From positions 62,001-126,000 of the forward strand of contig NZ_RYYV01000010.1 of NCBI RefSeq assembly GCF_003977665.1: DNA of 64,000 nucleotides. Direction: 5' to 3'. The notes beneath the pieces are model-generated. The model worked only from the letters and a program-made list of their open reading frames with translations, was not told where the DNA came from and did not search any database. This document shows, one piece after another, positions 56,926-64,000 of the stretch; the stretch's first letter is position 1, and the number at the start of each line of letters is the position of its first letter. A program made the translations under genes and the position numbers. Source of the stretch: Dyella choica. GTDB taxonomy: Bacteria; Pseudomonadota; Gammaproteobacteria; Xanthomonadales; Rhodanobacteraceae.

Positions 56926-57279
56926 TCAGTCCTGGGCGTCCGGTTCCCTGGTCGCTGCGGACTTCCCGCCACGCTTGGGCTTGGCTGCCGGACCAGCGTT
57001 GGCCTTGCTGCCTTCGCTGCCGAGCAGGATGGCGTCGTGATTGCGTTCCAGCATGGCGGGGCCAACGCCCTTGACCTGCGACAATTCGTCCACGCTCTTG
57101 AAGGGGCCGTGTTCATCGCGGTAGGCCACGATGGCTTTCGCCTTGGCCGACCCAATCCCGTCCAGGGATTGGGCAATCGTTTCGGCGTCTGCCGTATTGA
57201 TATTCACCGGCGTTGCTGCGAATGCCGGCAAGACGAGCGCCAGCGTCAGGCCGGCGATGGTGGCAAGCTTCTTCAACAT
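56926..57279 (-). CDS. ComEA-like helix-hairpin-helix DNA-binding protein
   Basis: A 117-residue exported protein with a signal peptide (LKKLATIAGLTLALVLPAFA) and a ComEA-type double HhH domain (VNINTADAETIAQSLDGIGS, FKSVDELSQVKGVGPAML). It ends in a basic tail. Such proteins bind incoming DNA in the periplasm during natural transformation. GGAG upstream supports the ATG at 57279. No other competence genes are adjacent. Confidence 0.9.
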   Translation of the reverse strand: MLKKLATIAGLTLALVLPAFAATPVNINTADAETIAQSLDGIGSAKAKAIVAYRDEHGPFKSVDELSQVKGVGPAMLERNHDAILLGSEGSKANAGPAAKPKRGGKSAATREPDAQD

Positions 57280-57575
57280 GATGATCTCCCTGAGTGAGTT
57301 AGCGGCAGGTGCGCGCCGCGTATTCACTTTGCGTTGTTGCATGGGTGGCAGCCCAGTCGGTGAAGCGCGTACCGCAATGGCTCAATTACGCCAGCGTGAG
57401 TGTCATCCAGATGCCGCCAGACTTGTGAGCGTCGATGTATGTGCCGCCCTGGCCAAAATCTCCCGGATTCCTTTCCTGCGCATGCAGTTTGCTGAAAGCG
57501 TATGTTCCCTTGCAGCAAGAGTTGCAATGGCTTGCGCTGGTAACATCGCACTTTCCCTTTTACCCCGGAGTCCCT

Positions 57576-58997
57576 ATGGATAGCGCGCGCATCACTCGTT
57601 ACATCAGCGATCTATGGGACGCCGAAATCGTTCCGCAATTGGTCCAATACATCCGCATTCCGAACAAATCGCCGATGTTCGACCGGGACTGGGCCGCGCA
57701 CGGTTACATGGACGCGGCGGTGCAGCTGATGGAGACCTGGGCGCGCAGCAAGCTCTCGCAACTGACGGGAGCCACGCTGGAGGTGGTGCGGCTGGAAGGG
57801 CGCACTCCGCTGATCTACATCGAGGTGCCAGGACAAGGCGACGACACCGTGGTGCTGTATGGCCACCTCGACAAGCAGCCGGAAATGACCGGCTGGTCCG
57901 AGGGATTGGGGCCGTGGACGCCCGTGCAGAAGGGGGACAAGCTCTACGGCCGCGGCGGCGCCGATGATGGCTATGCGATCTTCGGTTCGCTCGCTGCGTT
58001 GCTGGCTTTGCGCGAGCAAGGCGTTCCGCACGCGCGCTGCGTGATCCTGATCGAAGCGTGCGAGGAATCGGGCAGCTACGACCTGCCGTATTACGTCGAC
58101 CATCTTGCGCCGCGCATAGGCAATCCTTCGCTGGTGGTGTGCCTGGATTCCGGTTGCGGCAATTACGACCAGCTGTGGCTCACTACTTCGCTGCGTGGCA
58201 TGACTGGCGGCGAACTCACCGTGCAGGTGCTGGAGGAGGGCGTGCATTCGGGCGATGCGTCCGGTGTGGTGCCTTCCAGCTTTCGCATCCTGCGCGAGCT
58301 GCTGTCGCGCCTGGAAGATCCTGAAACCGGACGGATCAAGCCGAACGAGCTTTATGCGGACATCCCGCAGCAGCGGATCGAGCAGGCCAAGTCCGCAGCG
58401 GGCGTGCTCGGCAAGGCGATCTACCAGAAATTCCCGTTCGTGGAGGGCATGCAGCCGGTGACGGAGGACCTCACCGAACTCGTGCTCAACCGCACCTGGC
58501 GTCCGCAATTGGCGGTGACCGGCGTCGACGGACTGCCTCCGCTGGAAAGCGCCGGCAACGTATTGCGCCCGAAGACTTCAGTAAAACTCAGCCTGCGCGT
58601 GCCGCCAACGCTGGACGGCGCGAAGGCCGGCGAGTTCGTGAAGCAACTGCTGGAGCAGGACCCGCCGTACGGCGCCAAGGTCAGCTTTAAGCTTGAGAAG
58701 GACGGCAGCGGATGGAATGCGCCGCCCTTGTCGCCGTGGCTGGAGCAGGCGGTCGCTGAGGCCTCCCGGCAGTACTTCGGAGCTCCGGCAGCCTACATGG
58801 GCGAGGGCGGCTCCATTCCCTTCATGGGCATGCTGGGAGCGAAGTTCCCGCAGGCCCAGTTTCTGATCACTGGCGTACTGGGGCCGCATTCCAACGCGCA
58901 CGGTCCCAACGAGTTCCTGCACATCCCCACCGGCAAGAAGGTATCGATGGTGGTGGCCGAGGTGATCGCACGGCATTTTCAACCGCACTCGCGATGA
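57576..58997 (+). CDS. M20-family metallopeptidase
   Basis: A 473-residue zinc peptidase of the dipeptidase/carnosinase-like M20 group. Visible are the metal ligands in VLYGHLDKQPEM, YGRGGADDGYAI, the catalytic Glu in EACEESGSYDLP, and the dimerisation domain (about residues 200-390). C-terminal ligands appear in GPHSNAHGPNEFLH. The substrate is probably a peptide or acyl-amino acid. CGGAG precedes the ATG. Its stop codon overlaps the yggS start (ATGA). Confidence 0.93.
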   Translation: MDSARITRYISDLWDAEIVPQLVQYIRIPNKSPMFDRDWAAHGYMDAAVQLMETWARSKLSQLTGATLEVVRLEGRTPLIYIEVPGQGDDTVVLYGHLDKQPEMTGWSEGLGPWTPVQKGDKLYGRGGADDGYAIFGSLAALLALREQGVPHARCVILIEACEESGSYDLPYYVDHLAPRIGNPSLVVCLDSGCGNYDQLWLTTSLRGMTGGELTVQVLEEGVHSGDASGVVPSSFRILRELLSRLEDPETGRIKPNELYADIPQQRIEQAKSAAGVLGKAIYQKFPFVEGMQPVTEDLTELVLNRTWRPQLAVTGVDGLPPLESAGNVLRPKTSVKLSLRVPPTLDGAKAGEFVKQLLEQDPPYGAKVSFKLEKDGSGWNAPPLSPWLEQAVAEASRQYFGAPAAYMGEGGSIPFMGMLGAKFPQAQFLITGVLGPHSNAHGPNEFLHIPTGKKVSMVVAEVIARHFQPHSR

Positions 58998-59689
58998 TCG
59001 ATATCGCTGCCAATTGGGCGGCCGTGCGCGGTCGGGTCGACGAGGCCTGCCGCCAGGCAAGCCGCGACCCGGCTGAAGTCACGGTGCTGCCGGTCAGCAA
59101 GACCTTCGGCCCGGAAGTGATCCGCGCCGCGCTGGTGCTGGGCCTGAATCGCTTCGGCGAGAACAAGGCGCAGGAGATCCGGGACAAGTCCGCTGCTCTG
59201 GCCGGAGAGGCGATCGATTGGGTGGTGATCGGCCACCTGCAGACCAACAAAGCCAAGGAAGTGGCCAGGCTTGCCAGCGAGGTGCAGTCGCTGGATCGGC
59301 TGGAACTGGCCGAGGCGCTGGAGCGGCGCCTGCAGGCTGAAAACCGCGTCCTGGACGTGCTGGTCCAGGTCAAGACGGCGCGCGAGGAGAGCAAGCATGG
59401 CCTGGACGCGGCGGACCTGCCGGGCTTCCTGGACCGTCTGCATGCCTATCCCAGGCTGCGCGTCAAAGGCCTGATGACGCTAGCCACCCTGTCCGAAGAT
59501 GCCGGGGAGGTGCGCGCCTGCTTTCGCCAGCTGCGCGAACTACGCGACCAGTGCGCCGCCGAGGGGCATGTGTTGCCGCGTCTTTCCATGGGCATGAGCG
59601 GGGATTTCCCGCTGGCGATTGCCGAAGGTGCCACTGAGGTGCGGATCGGAACCGCCATTTTTGGTCACCGCTCGCACCCCGCCGCCTAG
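58994..59689 (+). CDS. yggS: PLP homeostasis protein YggS
   Basis: A 231-residue PLP-binding protein (YBL036C/YggS family) that buffers pyridoxal phosphate and affects amino-acid metabolism. It has the PLP Lys in VTVLPVSKTF, RFGENKAQEI, WVVIGHLQTNKAK, and the late phosphate site LSMGMSGDFPLAIAEGATEVRIGT. It is coupled to the M20 peptidase gene and ends at the terminator near 59691-59730. Confidence 0.96.
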   Translation: MIDIAANWAAVRGRVDEACRQASRDPAEVTVLPVSKTFGPEVIRAALVLGLNRFGENKAQEIRDKSAALAGEAIDWVVIGHLQTNKAKEVARLASEVQSLDRLELAEALERRLQAENRVLDVLVQVKTAREESKHGLDAADLPGFLDRLHAYPRLRVKGLMTLATLSEDAGEVRACFRQLRELRDQCAAEGHVLPRLSMGMSGDFPLAIAEGATEVRIGTAIFGHRSHPAA

Positions 59690-59690
59690 G

Positions 59691-59730
59691 TTTTTCGCCG
59701 TCCCGAGCGTAAAGCGGGCGAAAAATTTTT
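59691..59730. terminator. terminator after yggS
   Basis: TTTTTCGCC pairs with GGCGAAAAA and is followed by TTTTTC; it may work in both directions. Confidence 0.75.
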
Positions 59731-59794
59731 CAGCGGTTGCTTACGTATGAACCTGCGTTTCTGTTCAATTATTAGAAAAATCAAAGCATTGGAC

Positions 59795-59943
59795 GTGATA
59801 TGAGGTGTGATCCGGCTTTCCGAACGATAGAGTTCAGTTAACCTCATCCGAACAAGTCAGCGGCGAGGCTTTGTTACTTTCACTGCTTCGTCACGGCCGC
59901 CGCGGGGGCGACGGCCGGATCGGTAACCGCCCAGAGATCACCG
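59795..59943 (+). promoter_or_regulatory. riboswitch-like leader of the NlpC/P60 gene
   Basis: ATGAGGT (59800-59806) pairs with ACCTCAT (59841-59847), enclosing GTGATCC. The 3' strand is followed by CCGAACAAGTCAGC. From memory, a GGUGAAUCC-like 5' part and a CCGAAnCCGUCAGC-like 3' part are core elements of the ydaO-type cyclic-di-AMP riboswitch, a class known to precede NlpC/P60 genes. A GC-rich hairpin follows (59893-59917), and CGGT (59930-59933) can pair with ACCG (59940-59943) at the start codon. An exact family match was not computed. Confidence 0.45.
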
Positions 59944-59944
59944 A

Positions 59945-60664
59945 ATGCCAAACACGCGACTTGTACTCGCCGCGCTCGCCACGGCTATGTGCTTTTCAGG
60001 CAGCACTTTCGCCGCCGACAACGGCAGCAGTATTCAAGCCCAGGTTTCCGGAAAGTTCTCCTCCACGTTGATGAGTCCGCTCGCCGCTTTCACTCCCGCG
60101 GCGGCCATGGCCCAGTCCACGCTCCCCACCCAGCTTCCGATTGCCGCGCTGGCGCACGCCAAGGACAGCGCCGTCGACAACACCGCCGGCCAGGCGGATG
60201 ACGGCAGCGAACAGTTCAGCGACGTCAAGACCAGCCAGGGCCTGCGCGACATGCTGATCGGCCTTGCCATGCAGTTGCGCCATGTGCGCTACGTGCGCGG
60301 CGGCCGCGATCCTTCCACCGGTTTCGACTGCAGCGGCTTTGTCCGCTACGTTTTCGAACGCGCCATTGGCCTACAGCTGCCGAGCAATTCCGCTTCGCAA
60401 TACCTGGTCGGCCACATCATTCATCGCGATGACATGCAGCCGGGAGATCTGGTGTTCTTCCGCACCGCTGGCGGCCGCCATGGCAACGGTCGCATCTCGC
60501 ACGTGGCGATCTACATCGGCGAAGGCCGTTTCATCCATTCCCCGCGTCGTGGTGAATCGGTGCGTGTGGACAATCTCGCCGACAGCTACTGGGCCAAGCG
60601 CTTTGCCGGCGCCCGTCGCCCGGATGCCATGGCCCAGATCAATGCGGGCACGCACAACGGTTGA
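59945..60664 (+). CDS. NlpC/P60 family cell-wall hydrolase
   Basis: A 239-residue secreted peptidase with a signal peptide (LVLAALATAMCFSGSTFAA) and a C-terminal NlpC/P60 domain. It has the catalytic Cys in GFDCSGFVRYVF, the His in RISHVAIYIGEGRFIHS, and the segment MQPGDLVFFR. It cleaves peptidoglycan stem peptides. The leader contains a riboswitch-like structure, and transcription ends at the terminator 60689-60717. Confidence 0.94.
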   Translation: MPNTRLVLAALATAMCFSGSTFAADNGSSIQAQVSGKFSSTLMSPLAAFTPAAAMAQSTLPTQLPIAALAHAKDSAVDNTAGQADDGSEQFSDVKTSQGLRDMLIGLAMQLRHVRYVRGGRDPSTGFDCSGFVRYVFERAIGLQLPSNSASQYLVGHIIHRDDMQPGDLVFFRTAGGRHGNGRISHVAIYIGEGRFIHSPRRGESVRVDNLADSYWAKRFAGARRPDAMAQINAGTHNG

Positions 60665-60688
60665 TGTTCCAAGTCACTTTCGATTGTC

Positions 60689-60717
60689 AAAGGCCACCTT
60701 TGGGTGGCCTTTTTTTG
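60689..60717 (+). terminator. intrinsic terminator after the NlpC/P60 gene
   Basis: AAGGCCACC pairs with GGTGGCCTT across TTTG, followed by TTTTTTG. Confidence 0.92.
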
Positions 60718-60737
60718 TTGGGTGTTTTACCTAGCAC

Positions 60738-60806
60738 GTAGGCTGGGATGACAATCCCCGCATTCGGAATGCCGAATGGAAAGCTGGGATTGTCATCCCA
60801 GCCTAC
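60738..60806. repeat. REP pair upstream of the rhomboid gene
   Basis: GTAGGCTGGGATGACAAT and inverted GGGATTGTCATCCCAGCCTA with about 23 bases between. Confidence 0.88.
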
Positions 60807-60852
60807 TCACACGCGCTCCGCCCTATACGCCTACCTCACGACCCTCATCACC

Positions 60853-61506
60853 ATGCCCACCCGCCTCCCGCCAGTCACGCGCAACTTGCTCATCGCCAAC
60901 GTCGCAGTGTTTCTTCTGCAGCAGATAATGCACTACACCCTGGTTGTGCATTTCGCCCTATGGCCATGGGGGCCTGATCACTGGACGCAGTTGCCGGACG
61001 GCAGCCTGACGGCGATCGGCTTCCGGCCGTGGCAGCTCGTCACCTATGCCTTCATGCACGGCAACCTGCAGCACATCTTGTTCAACATGTTCGCGCTGTA
61101 CATGTTTGGTCGCGCCATCGAGGAGACCTTCGGTCCGCGCAATTTCACGCTGTACTACTTCGTTTGCCTGCTCACCGCTGCGCTGACGCAATTGCTGGTG
61201 GTGTACTACTTCACGCATGGCTTTGAGCCTACGCTCGGCGCATCTGGTGCGATCTTCGGGCTGCTGCTGGCGTTCGGCATGCTGTACCCGCAAGAGCGGT
61301 TGATGCTGATATTGCTACCCATTCCGATCCCCGCCTGGCTGTTCGTGATCGGCTATGGCGCCTTGGAGCTGGTGCTGGGCGTGGGCGGCTGGCAGGCGAG
61401 CGTTGCGCATTTCGCCCATCTTGGGGGTATGCTGGGCGGCTTCTTGATGATCCAGTATTGGCGCGGCAAGTTTCCGATCAAACCCAAGCGCCGTTTGCTG
61501 CGCTGA
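60853..61506 (+). CDS. rhomboid-family intramembrane serine protease
   Basis: A 217-residue membrane protein with six helices and the catalytic dyad: Ser in LGASGAIFGLLLAFG and His in VAHFAHLGGMLGGFLM. The upstream HGNLQHILFNMFALYMFGR supplies the oxyanion-hole Asn/His of rhomboids. Substrates are unknown. The ATG at 60853 (MPTRLPPVTRNLL) was taken because the longer in-frame start lies within the REP. An amino-acid permease gene follows 25 bp downstream. Confidence 0.93.
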   Translation: MPTRLPPVTRNLLIANVAVFLLQQIMHYTLVVHFALWPWGPDHWTQLPDGSLTAIGFRPWQLVTYAFMHGNLQHILFNMFALYMFGRAIEETFGPRNFTLYYFVCLLTAALTQLLVVYYFTHGFEPTLGASGAIFGLLLAFGMLYPQERLMLILLPIPIPAWLFVIGYGALELVLGVGGWQASVAHFAHLGGMLGGFLMIQYWRGKFPIKPKRRLLR

Positions 61507-61531
61507 ACAAAACGTATAAGGGCGGGAAAGC

Positions 61532-62899
61532 ATGACCCAACACCTGCAGCGCCGGCTGATGCCGCGCCACATCACCTTCATGGCGCTGGGCATGGCCATC
61601 GGCACCGGCCTGTTCCTGGGTTCGGCCAGCACCATCCAGATAGCCGGCCCGTCTGTGCTGTTCGCGTACATGTTCGGCGGCCTGATGATCTTCATCATCA
61701 TGCGCGCGCTGGGCGAAATGGCGGTGCACGATCCGGTGGCCGGCTCGTTCAGCAGTTACGCGCATCGCTACCTGGGGCCGTTCGCCGGCTACGTCACCGG
61801 CTGGAACTACTGGCTGCTGATGGTGGGCGTGGGCATGGCCGAAAGTACCGGGGTCGGCATCTACATGAAGCTATGGTTTCCGCACGTGGATCAGTGGGTC
61901 TGGGTGTTGGCCAGCGTGCTGATGATCGGCTCGCTGAACCTGATGGCGGTGAAGGTGTACGGCGAGATGGAATTCTGGTTCACCATGATCAAGGTGGTGA
62001 CCGTGGTGCTGATGATCCTGGGCGGCGCCGGCATGATCTGGCTGGGCTGGGGCAACGGCGGACGGCCGCTGGGCCTGTCTCATTTGTGGAGCCACGGCGG
62101 CTGGTTTCCCAAGGGGTTGATGGGAACAGTGCTGGCGTTGCCGGTGATAGTGTTCTCCTTCGGCGGCATAGAAACCGTGGGCATGGCGGCAGGCGAGGCC
62201 TCGCAGCCGGAGCGCACTATCCCGCGAGCCGTCAATTCGGTGCTGTGGCGTATCCTGATTTTCTACGTGGGCGCGCTGTTCGTGATCATGGCGATCTATC
62301 CGTGGGATCAGCTCACCACGCAGAGCAGCCCATTCGTGACCACCTTCGACAAGCTTGGCATTGCGCAGGCCGCCGGCTTGATCAATTTCGTGCTGATCAC
62401 CGCTGCGCTGTCAGGCTTCAACAGCACCACCTTCAGTGGCAGCCGCATGCTCTACAGCCTGGCCAACAAGGGGCAGGCGCCGGCGGCGCTGGCCAAGGTA
62501 AGCGCGCACGGCGTGCCGATCCGCGGCGTGCTGGTGACCCTGGCCTGCCTGATGGTGGGCGTGGTGCTCAACTACGAGCTGCCCAAGAACATCTTCGGGA
62601 TGATGATGTCGATCCTTTCGTTCAACACCGTGTGGACGTGGTCGATGGTGCTGATCGCACACTTCAGCTTCCGCCGTCGCTTTGGCAAGACGGCATTCCC
62701 GCTGCGCGGCTGGCCGTTGGCCAGTGTGGTCTGCCTGGCATTCATGCTGTTCGTGGTGGTGATGCTGGGCTATGACCCGGGCACGCGCGTGGCCTTGTAT
62801 GTGGGCCTGGGGTGGGTGGCGTTGTTGACCATCGCGTACTTCGCTTTCGGTATCGGCAAGCGTATGACGCTTGCGGCGGTGGATGTGAACGCGGCTTGA
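61532..62899 (+). CDS. amino-acid permease (APC superfamily, AAT family)
   Basis: A 455-residue transporter with 12 hydrophobic helices. It has the family motifs LGMAIGTGLFLGSASTIQIAG and YVTGWNYWLLMVGVGMAEST, and an unwound helix with FSFGGIETVGMAAGEA. It resembles proline/GABA/aromatic amino-acid permeases; the exact substrate cannot be read. It starts at ATG 61532. Confidence 0.93.
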   Translation: MTQHLQRRLMPRHITFMALGMAIGTGLFLGSASTIQIAGPSVLFAYMFGGLMIFIIMRALGEMAVHDPVAGSFSSYAHRYLGPFAGYVTGWNYWLLMVGVGMAESTGVGIYMKLWFPHVDQWVWVLASVLMIGSLNLMAVKVYGEMEFWFTMIKVVTVVLMILGGAGMIWLGWGNGGRPLGLSHLWSHGGWFPKGLMGTVLALPVIVFSFGGIETVGMAAGEASQPERTIPRAVNSVLWRILIFYVGALFVIMAIYPWDQLTTQSSPFVTTFDKLGIAQAAGLINFVLITAALSGFNSTTFSGSRMLYSLANKGQAPAALAKVSAHGVPIRGVLVTLACLMVGVVLNYELPKNIFGMMMSILSFNTVWTWSMVLIAHFSFRRRFGKTAFPLRGWPLASVVCLAFMLFVVVMLGYDPGTRVALYVGLGWVALLTIAYFAFGIGKRMTLAAVDVNAA

Positions 62900-62930
62900 T
62901 TTTGCGGGCTCCCGTTTCTGGCCTGGAACC

Positions 62931-62992
62931 AAGGGCTGGGATTACATCCCAGCCTACCGATTGAGCGTAGGCTGGGATGACAATCCCAGCTT
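62931..62992. repeat. REP elements on the upstream side of the transposase gene
   Basis: An inverted-type copy (GGGATTACATCCCAGCCTAC, 62937-62957) followed by a direct-type copy (GTAGGCTGGGATGACAAT from 62967). The second copy ends about 11 bases before the transposase ATG. Confidence 0.85.
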
Positions 62993-63002
62993 CCCCAAGC
63001 CG

Positions 63003-63539
63003 ATGAGAACCTACACCCGTGCCCGTATTCCGGGTGCCACGTACTTCTTCACCGTCACTCTGGCTGAGCGACATGGCAACGATCTGCTCACCCGGCATAT
63101 CGATGCCTTGCGCGAGGCTTTTCGCGTGACTAGGCAAGAACATCCATTTGTCGTCGAAGCTGTGGTGGTGTTACCTGAGCACTTGCATTGCCTTTGGAAG
63201 CTGCCAGCCAACGATCATGATTTTCCGTTGCGCTGGCGCTTGATCAAGGCTCGATTCTCACGAATGATTCCCGCCAATGAGACGCCATCTCCAAGTCGGC
63301 TGCGCAAGGGTGAGCGGGGCATTTGGCAGCGCCGCTATTGGGAACATCTGATTTGCGACGACCGCGATATGAGGCAGCATTTCGACTACATCCACTTCAA
63401 TCCCATCAAGCACGGTTATGTAGCTCGTGTTGCGGACTGGCCATATTCGTCCTTTCATCGCCATGTTGCGGGCGGCAGGTATCCCGTGGATTGGGCGGTG
63501 GCGCCGGGAGCGGTCGATCTAGTCTCCGCGGGTGAATAG
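63003..63539 (+). mobile_element. REP-associated tyrosine transposase (RAYT, TnpA-REP)
   Basis: A 178-residue single-gene transposase of the Y1/HUH superfamily. It has RIPGATYFFTVTLAERHGND at the start, the HxH metal site in VVVLPEHLHCLWKLP, and the region with the candidate nucleophile Tyr, QHFDYIHFNPIKHGYVARVA. RAYT proteins bind and move REP sequences. Here the gene is flanked on both sides by the same REP palindromes scattered through the window, so it is the likely source of their spread. Confidence 0.92.
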
Positions 63540-63546
63540 GTGACCC

Positions 63547-63640
63547 GTAGGCTGGGTTGCTAAACCCAGCATTGCCGTATGTGTAAGCCGCGCGATGCTG
63601 GGATTTTCATCCCAGCCTACGATTACGATTCCAGCCTACA
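63547..63640. repeat. REP pair downstream of the transposase gene
   Basis: GTAGGCTGGGTTGCTAAACC and inverted GGGATTTTCATCCCAGCCTA, plus a third partial copy ending CCAGCCTACA. Confidence 0.85.
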
Positions 63641-63642
63641 AT

Positions 63643-64000
63643 TCAGCGTAACGCCAGAAAATCCGGGCTCACCACAAACCGCACCGCATCCAGACGCAAA
63701 CGCGCCTGCGGCAGCGCTGCCAGCAGCGCCGAACGCTCATCTTCCAGCCGCTCGATTTCCGCTTCGCTGATCGACGGATTCACCGCGCGCAGCGCCCGCA
63801 GGCGTGCCAGCTCCGCATCCAGTGTTTCCCTTGCCTCCGTTACCGCGTTGGCCATGCTGCTTTGCGCACGCAAGCTTGCTGCGGCCTCGGCCTTTTCGAG
63901 CATCGGCGGCACCAGCTTGGTGAGGAATTTGCGATAGCGCGGCACCTCGATAGTGCGATCGGCGGCTTTGCGCACGGCGCCATCGCTGGGCTGGAAACTG
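63643..64000 (-). CDS. rapA: C-terminal part of RNA polymerase-associated protein RapA
   Basis: The minus-strand frame entering from the window end encodes FQPSDGAVRKAADR and about 110 further residues. They include a helical, alanine- and leucine-rich stretch with VNPSISEAEIERLEDERSAL and ends in LRLDAVRFVVSPDF. This is the C-terminal domain of RapA/HepA, a Swi2/Snf2 ATPase that recycles RNA polymerase. The N-terminal ATPase part is outside the window. Family call is by recognition of the C-terminus only. Confidence 0.72.
   Translation of the reverse strand, partial: SFQPSDGAVRKAADRTIEVPRYRKFLTKLVPPMLEKAEAAASLRAQSSMANAVTEARETLDAELARLRALRAVNPSISEAEIERLEDERSALLAALPQARLRLDAVRFVVSPDFLALR

Overview
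The window looks like a chromosomal segment of a GC-rich gammaproteobacterium of the Xanthomonadales, most like Rhodanobacteraceae (Dyella, Rhodanobacter, Frateuria or Luteibacter type). This rests on recognised protein families and gene orders (queA-tgt-yajC-secD-secF, an Rrf2-led suf operon, amgK-murU, glnK-amtB), on many interspersed REP palindromes built on GTAGGCTGGGATGACAAT together with a REP-associated transposase, and on the absence of phage or plasmid functions. The assignment is by family recognition only; no database search was run.

Layout. 1-8.2 kb: a truncated chemoreceptor gene, divergent serA and a D-2-hydroxyglutarate-dehydrogenase-like gene, proline iminopeptidase, upp, a PsiF-type secreted protein and a class III aminotransferase. 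8.4-12 kb: an ABC transporter with a DesK/DesR-like two-component pair. 12-15.6 kb: a 1.2 kb noncoding stretch packed with RNA structure (candidate leader peptide plus attenuator, two abutting tRNA-like genes, and a 210-nt RNA closed by a long-range helix), followed by a slipin/SPFH gene and the RNA ligase gene rtcB. 15.7-21.7 kb: queuosine synthesis and the Sec accessory genes. 21.7-27.4 kb: motAB behind a sigma-28 promoter, the amgK-murU cell-wall recycling pair, and glnK-amt behind a sigma-54 promoter. 27.5-35.9 kb: the suf iron-sulfur operon, an ECF sigma-factor cluster and a Rieske ferredoxin. 36.3-47.2 kb: a single-module NRPS with its own thioesterase overlapping a glycosyltransferase gene, the decayed remains of an ABC exporter, and a four-gene tripartite efflux operon. 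47.3-64 kb: an MtnX-like phosphatase and aminotransferase, a QseC/TctE-type two-component system, an M1 peptidase, a SET-GNAT-HutD operon, ComEA, an M20 peptidase, YggS, an NlpC/P60 protein with a riboswitch-like leader, a rhomboid protease, an amino-acid permease, the REP-associated transposase and the 3' end of rapA.

The most unusual feature is the RNA-repair-like locus at 12.06-15.61 kb. A promoter, a short leader reading frame and three mutually exclusive hairpins ending in an intrinsic terminator precede two tRNA-like genes whose decoding ends look non-functional, a structured RNA, a slipin and RtcB. RtcB is an established 3'-phosphate RNA ligase that can repair cleaved tRNA. A system that senses or protects tRNA breakage is therefore an attractive reading, but it is inference from the sequence. 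The second unusual locus is the compact NRPS-glycosyltransferase pair at 36.36-41.68 kb, which could make a small glycosylated peptide-like product. Nearby efflux genes could export it.
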